From Alteribacter aurantiacus DSM 18675 (GTDB lineage Bacteria; Bacillota; Bacilli; Bacillales; Salisediminibacteriaceae): a stretch of DNA of 64,000 nt. The notes beneath the pieces were generated by a model. That model had not been told where the DNA came from. It was given only the letters and a program-made list of their open reading frames with translations, and searched no databases. The position numbers and the translations under genes were made by a program. Of the stretch, positions 62,127 through 64,000 are shown piece after piece (position 1 is the stretch's first letter; each line of letters opens with the position of its first letter). Location: the NCBI RefSeq assembly GCF_000429705.1, contig NZ_KE386942.1, forward strand, positions 567,492 through 631,491, read 5' to 3'.

Positions 62127-62744
62127 TCAACCTTTCCCAGCGCCTTCTTTTGTCAAACCATTTAGCAACACTTCCAAAATAAACGACGCACGCTTTCTCG
62201 CCAAAAGCTCACTACCTTCCTCCGACACTTCCTGCCTGGATGGAACCGACTGGCTGATCATATTCACCAATACACACACATACTTTTCAGCCGACGCATC
62301 AAATTGCTCAGGATCACGAATCACACCACTTTGGATCCCCCGCTCGAAAATCTCCACAAGGGGCAAACAATAAGCCTCATTCCACCACTGATGAATCTTC
62401 TCCCGAAACTCCTCACTCATCTCGCTGCGAATATCTTTTACCATCTGTCCCATGTTCTCCGGCGAATGACCCAAAATATAATACGTCACCTGAAACAAAC
62501 ACTCACGGACATCCTCATACTCCTTCGCCAAACGCGTAATCGCCTCTCTCGTTCGCCTCAAGTCCGTCCGTAACACCTCAAGATAAATCGCCTCTTTATT
62601 CGGAAAATGATGATACAAAGCAGGCTGCGTCAATCCACAAATATCCGCAATCCGCCTCGTCGACACCGCCCGATACCCATGCTCCATAAACAACACATGA
62701 GCCGTCTCTATAATTCGTTTCTGCGTCTCACCCTTTGCACTCAT
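62127..62744 (-). CDS. TetR-family transcriptional regulator
   Basis: 205 residues. The HTH reads VSTRRIADICGLTQPALYHHFPNKEAIY (TetR signature), followed by a helical ligand domain. Divergent from the LysE exporter, and next to the operator at 62052. It could control either or both. RBS is weak. Confidence 0.88.
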   Translation of the reverse strand: MSAKGETQKRIIETAHVLFMEHGYRAVSTRRIADICGLTQPALYHHFPNKEAIYLEVLRTDLRRTREAITRLAKEYEDVRECLFQVTYYILGHSPENMGQMVKDIRSEMSEEFREKIHQWWNEAYCLPLVEIFERGIQSGVIRDPEQFDASAEKYVCVLVNMISQSVPSRQEVSEEGSELLARKRASFILEVLLNGLTKEGAGKG

Positions 62745-62946
62745 ACAAAAAACCCCTAATCCCGACTTCGTCCTCTTCTACACGTAATCGTATGTCCAAA
62801 CCCCCAACCTGTCAACTACCTTTTTAGGCTAAAAAACACGATCCTCAACTCTCCCCCAAAACCCCAACAACCGCATTTATCCCTAACCCCACACAGCAAA
62901 GTGGTATAGTAAAAAGAACAAGGCTCGCAAAAAAGGAGGCACTCCC

Positions 62947-63600
62947 ATGCTTTATACCTATTTCACCTATATATTACTCGGACTCGCCCTCACGCTCCCC
63001 GTAGGCCCCGTTACTATTCAAATGCTTCGCCAAGGCCTAAGCGGAGGCTTCTGGCACTCATGGTTTGTAGGTATGGGCGGCATGACCGTAGACCTCCTTC
63101 TCGTCTTCCTGTTCTACTTTGGTCTTTCAACCTACATCCTAGACGTTCCCTACCTGCAACCAGTCATGTGGTTCATCGGCTTTCTCTTCCTTATCTATCT
63201 AGGAATTCAAAGCATCAAAGATTCTACAACCACATTAGACTTCACCCAAGGACACAAAAAAAAGAAGCCTTCCCTAACAAAAGCTTACGGCTCCGGCTTC
63301 GTCATCGCCCTCACCCCAGGCTACATCATGTTCTGGCTAGGCATCTTAGGCACCTTGCTCGCATCCTCCTTAACCGACGCCAAAGGCTCACTCTCGTTTC
63401 TATTAGTAGCCGGCGGCATCGTCACAGGCATCTTGATTCACGATATCCTATTTTCATGGATTGTCAGCTACAGCCGAAAACTACTAAAACCCATAGCGAT
63501 CCAATACATCTCCGTCGGTGCCGGCCTCATCCTCATCGCCTTCGGCCTCTACTTCGGATATGAATGTATTCAATCCTTTAGAGGAGAGCTCGCTCTATAA
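62947..63600 (+). CDS. LysE/RhtB-type amino-acid exporter
   Basis: 217 residues, six TM helices, with the family N-terminal motif GLALTLPVGPV. Exports amino acids or similar compounds. RBS AAAGGAGG. Divergent from tetR, a common regulator/exporter pair. Confidence 0.88.
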   Translation: MLYTYFTYILLGLALTLPVGPVTIQMLRQGLSGGFWHSWFVGMGGMTVDLLLVFLFYFGLSTYILDVPYLQPVMWFIGFLFLIYLGIQSIKDSTTTLDFTQGHKKKKPSLTKAYGSGFVIALTPGYIMFWLGILGTLLASSLTDAKGSLSFLLVAGGIVTGILIHDILFSWIVSYSRKLLKPIAIQYISVGAGLILIAFGLYFGYECIQSFRGELAL

Positions 63601-63640
63601 CTGACTAATGGAGACTAAAGTAAGTGCTAACTCGACTAAA
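63599..63640 (+). repeat. array-D-type core copies
   Basis: AACTGACTAA and AACTCGACTAA, the same core as array D at 56482, between lysE and the 5S terminator. Confidence 0.55.
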
Positions 63641-63653
63641 GCCACAGCCACAC

Positions 63654-63687
63654 AAAAAAGCACCCACCAAAAGGTGAATGCTTTTTC
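63654..63687 (-). terminator. rRNA operon terminator
   Basis: AAAAAGCACCCACC faces GGTGAATGCTTTTT, just after the 5S gene on the minus strand. Confidence 0.75.
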
Positions 63688-63693
63688 TCATGT

Positions 63694-63810
<117 letters not shown>

Positions 63811-63907
63811 ACAAATATGAAGTTAGAGAGATATTCTCTCAAAACTAGATAACAGCTTCGACACTCTTCACAGAGTTTCGTTAGAAGACTAAACAAACAT
63901 CAATTTT

Positions 63908-64000
63908 TGGATAAGCCCTCGATCGATTAGTATCTCTCAGCTCCACGCGTTGCCACGCTTCCACATGAGACCTATCAACCTCATCGTCTCTGAGGGATCT
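63908..64000 (-). rRNA. rrl: 23S ribosomal RNA, 3' end (partial)
   Basis: The minus strand ends GAGATACTAATCGATCGAGG then GCTTATCCA, the conserved 23S 3' terminus. The gene continues past the window. The 97-bp spacer to 5S has no tRNA. Confidence 0.95.

Overview
The window looks like the chromosome of a spore-forming Bacillaceae (Bacillota), probably a halophilic or alkaliphilic one. Evidence: the core gene order thiL-tsaE-tsaB-rimI-tsaD ... ABC-F(ydiF)-moaC-rex ... ydiK/ydiL-groES-groEL is the one I know from Bacillus subtilis; groESL carries a perfect CIRCE element; there is a BclB-like spore-surface domain; RBSs are strong GGAGG types; secreted proteins have very acidic linkers. An rRNA operon end (23S 3' part, 5S, minus strand) closes the window at 63.7-64.0 kb. 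I did not try to name the species.

Layout. 0-1.93 kb: ordinary genes (small membrane protein, K+ channel, secreted lipase under a cre-like site). 1.96-30.2 kb: an AT-rich accessory region lying exactly downstream of groEL. It is punctuated by direct repeats that copy the groEL terminator and the groEL stop-codon region (about 1961, 18344, 20242, 26626, native 30161), plus a 209-bp duplicate of the groEL 3' end at 25447. I read it as a stack of cassettes inserted one after another at the 3' end of groEL, much as SCC elements stack at rlmH in staphylococci. No integrase or recombinase gene is visible.

The cassettes carry mostly defence-type genes: an unrecognised two-gene membrane module (2.3-4.5 kb); a GmrSD-like DUF262/DUF1524 nuclease; a small HEPN-motif protein; a restriction-modification locus in which one 5-methylcytosine methyltransferase is flanked by two mutually homologous PD-(D/E)XK endonucleases; a four-gene AddAB-like operon (NERD-UvrD helicase, Fe-S AddB-like protein with no visible nuclease motif, a 63-aa protein, a small UvrD helicase); a second DUF262 protein; a mazF pseudogene; a DUF3644 protein; an Ltp-repeat membrane protein; an RHH regulator; a frameshifted methyltransferase-like gene; and a DUF5677-type gene.

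30.2-63.6 kb is core genome: chaperonin operon, CPBP protease, small enzymes and acetyltransferases, MFS exporter, Rex, MoaC, an amino-acid ABC transporter, ABC-F, a DASS transporter, an amine oxidase, an AlkP-like membrane protein, the t6A/thiL operon, a PLP sulfur enzyme, PhnDCE, a TetR-type repressor and a LysE exporter. Non-coding structure here is rich: four copies of a 127-146 bp MITE-like element at 40.3-46.4 kb, several intergenic arrays with a 20/21-nt period, and a dense cluster of DnaA boxes at 52.06-52.30 kb beside tsaD.

The best candidates for something undescribed are the groEL-3'-end cassette array, the four-gene NERD/Fe-S/UvrD operon, the twin-endonuclease R-M locus and the two-gene module at 2.3-4.5 kb.
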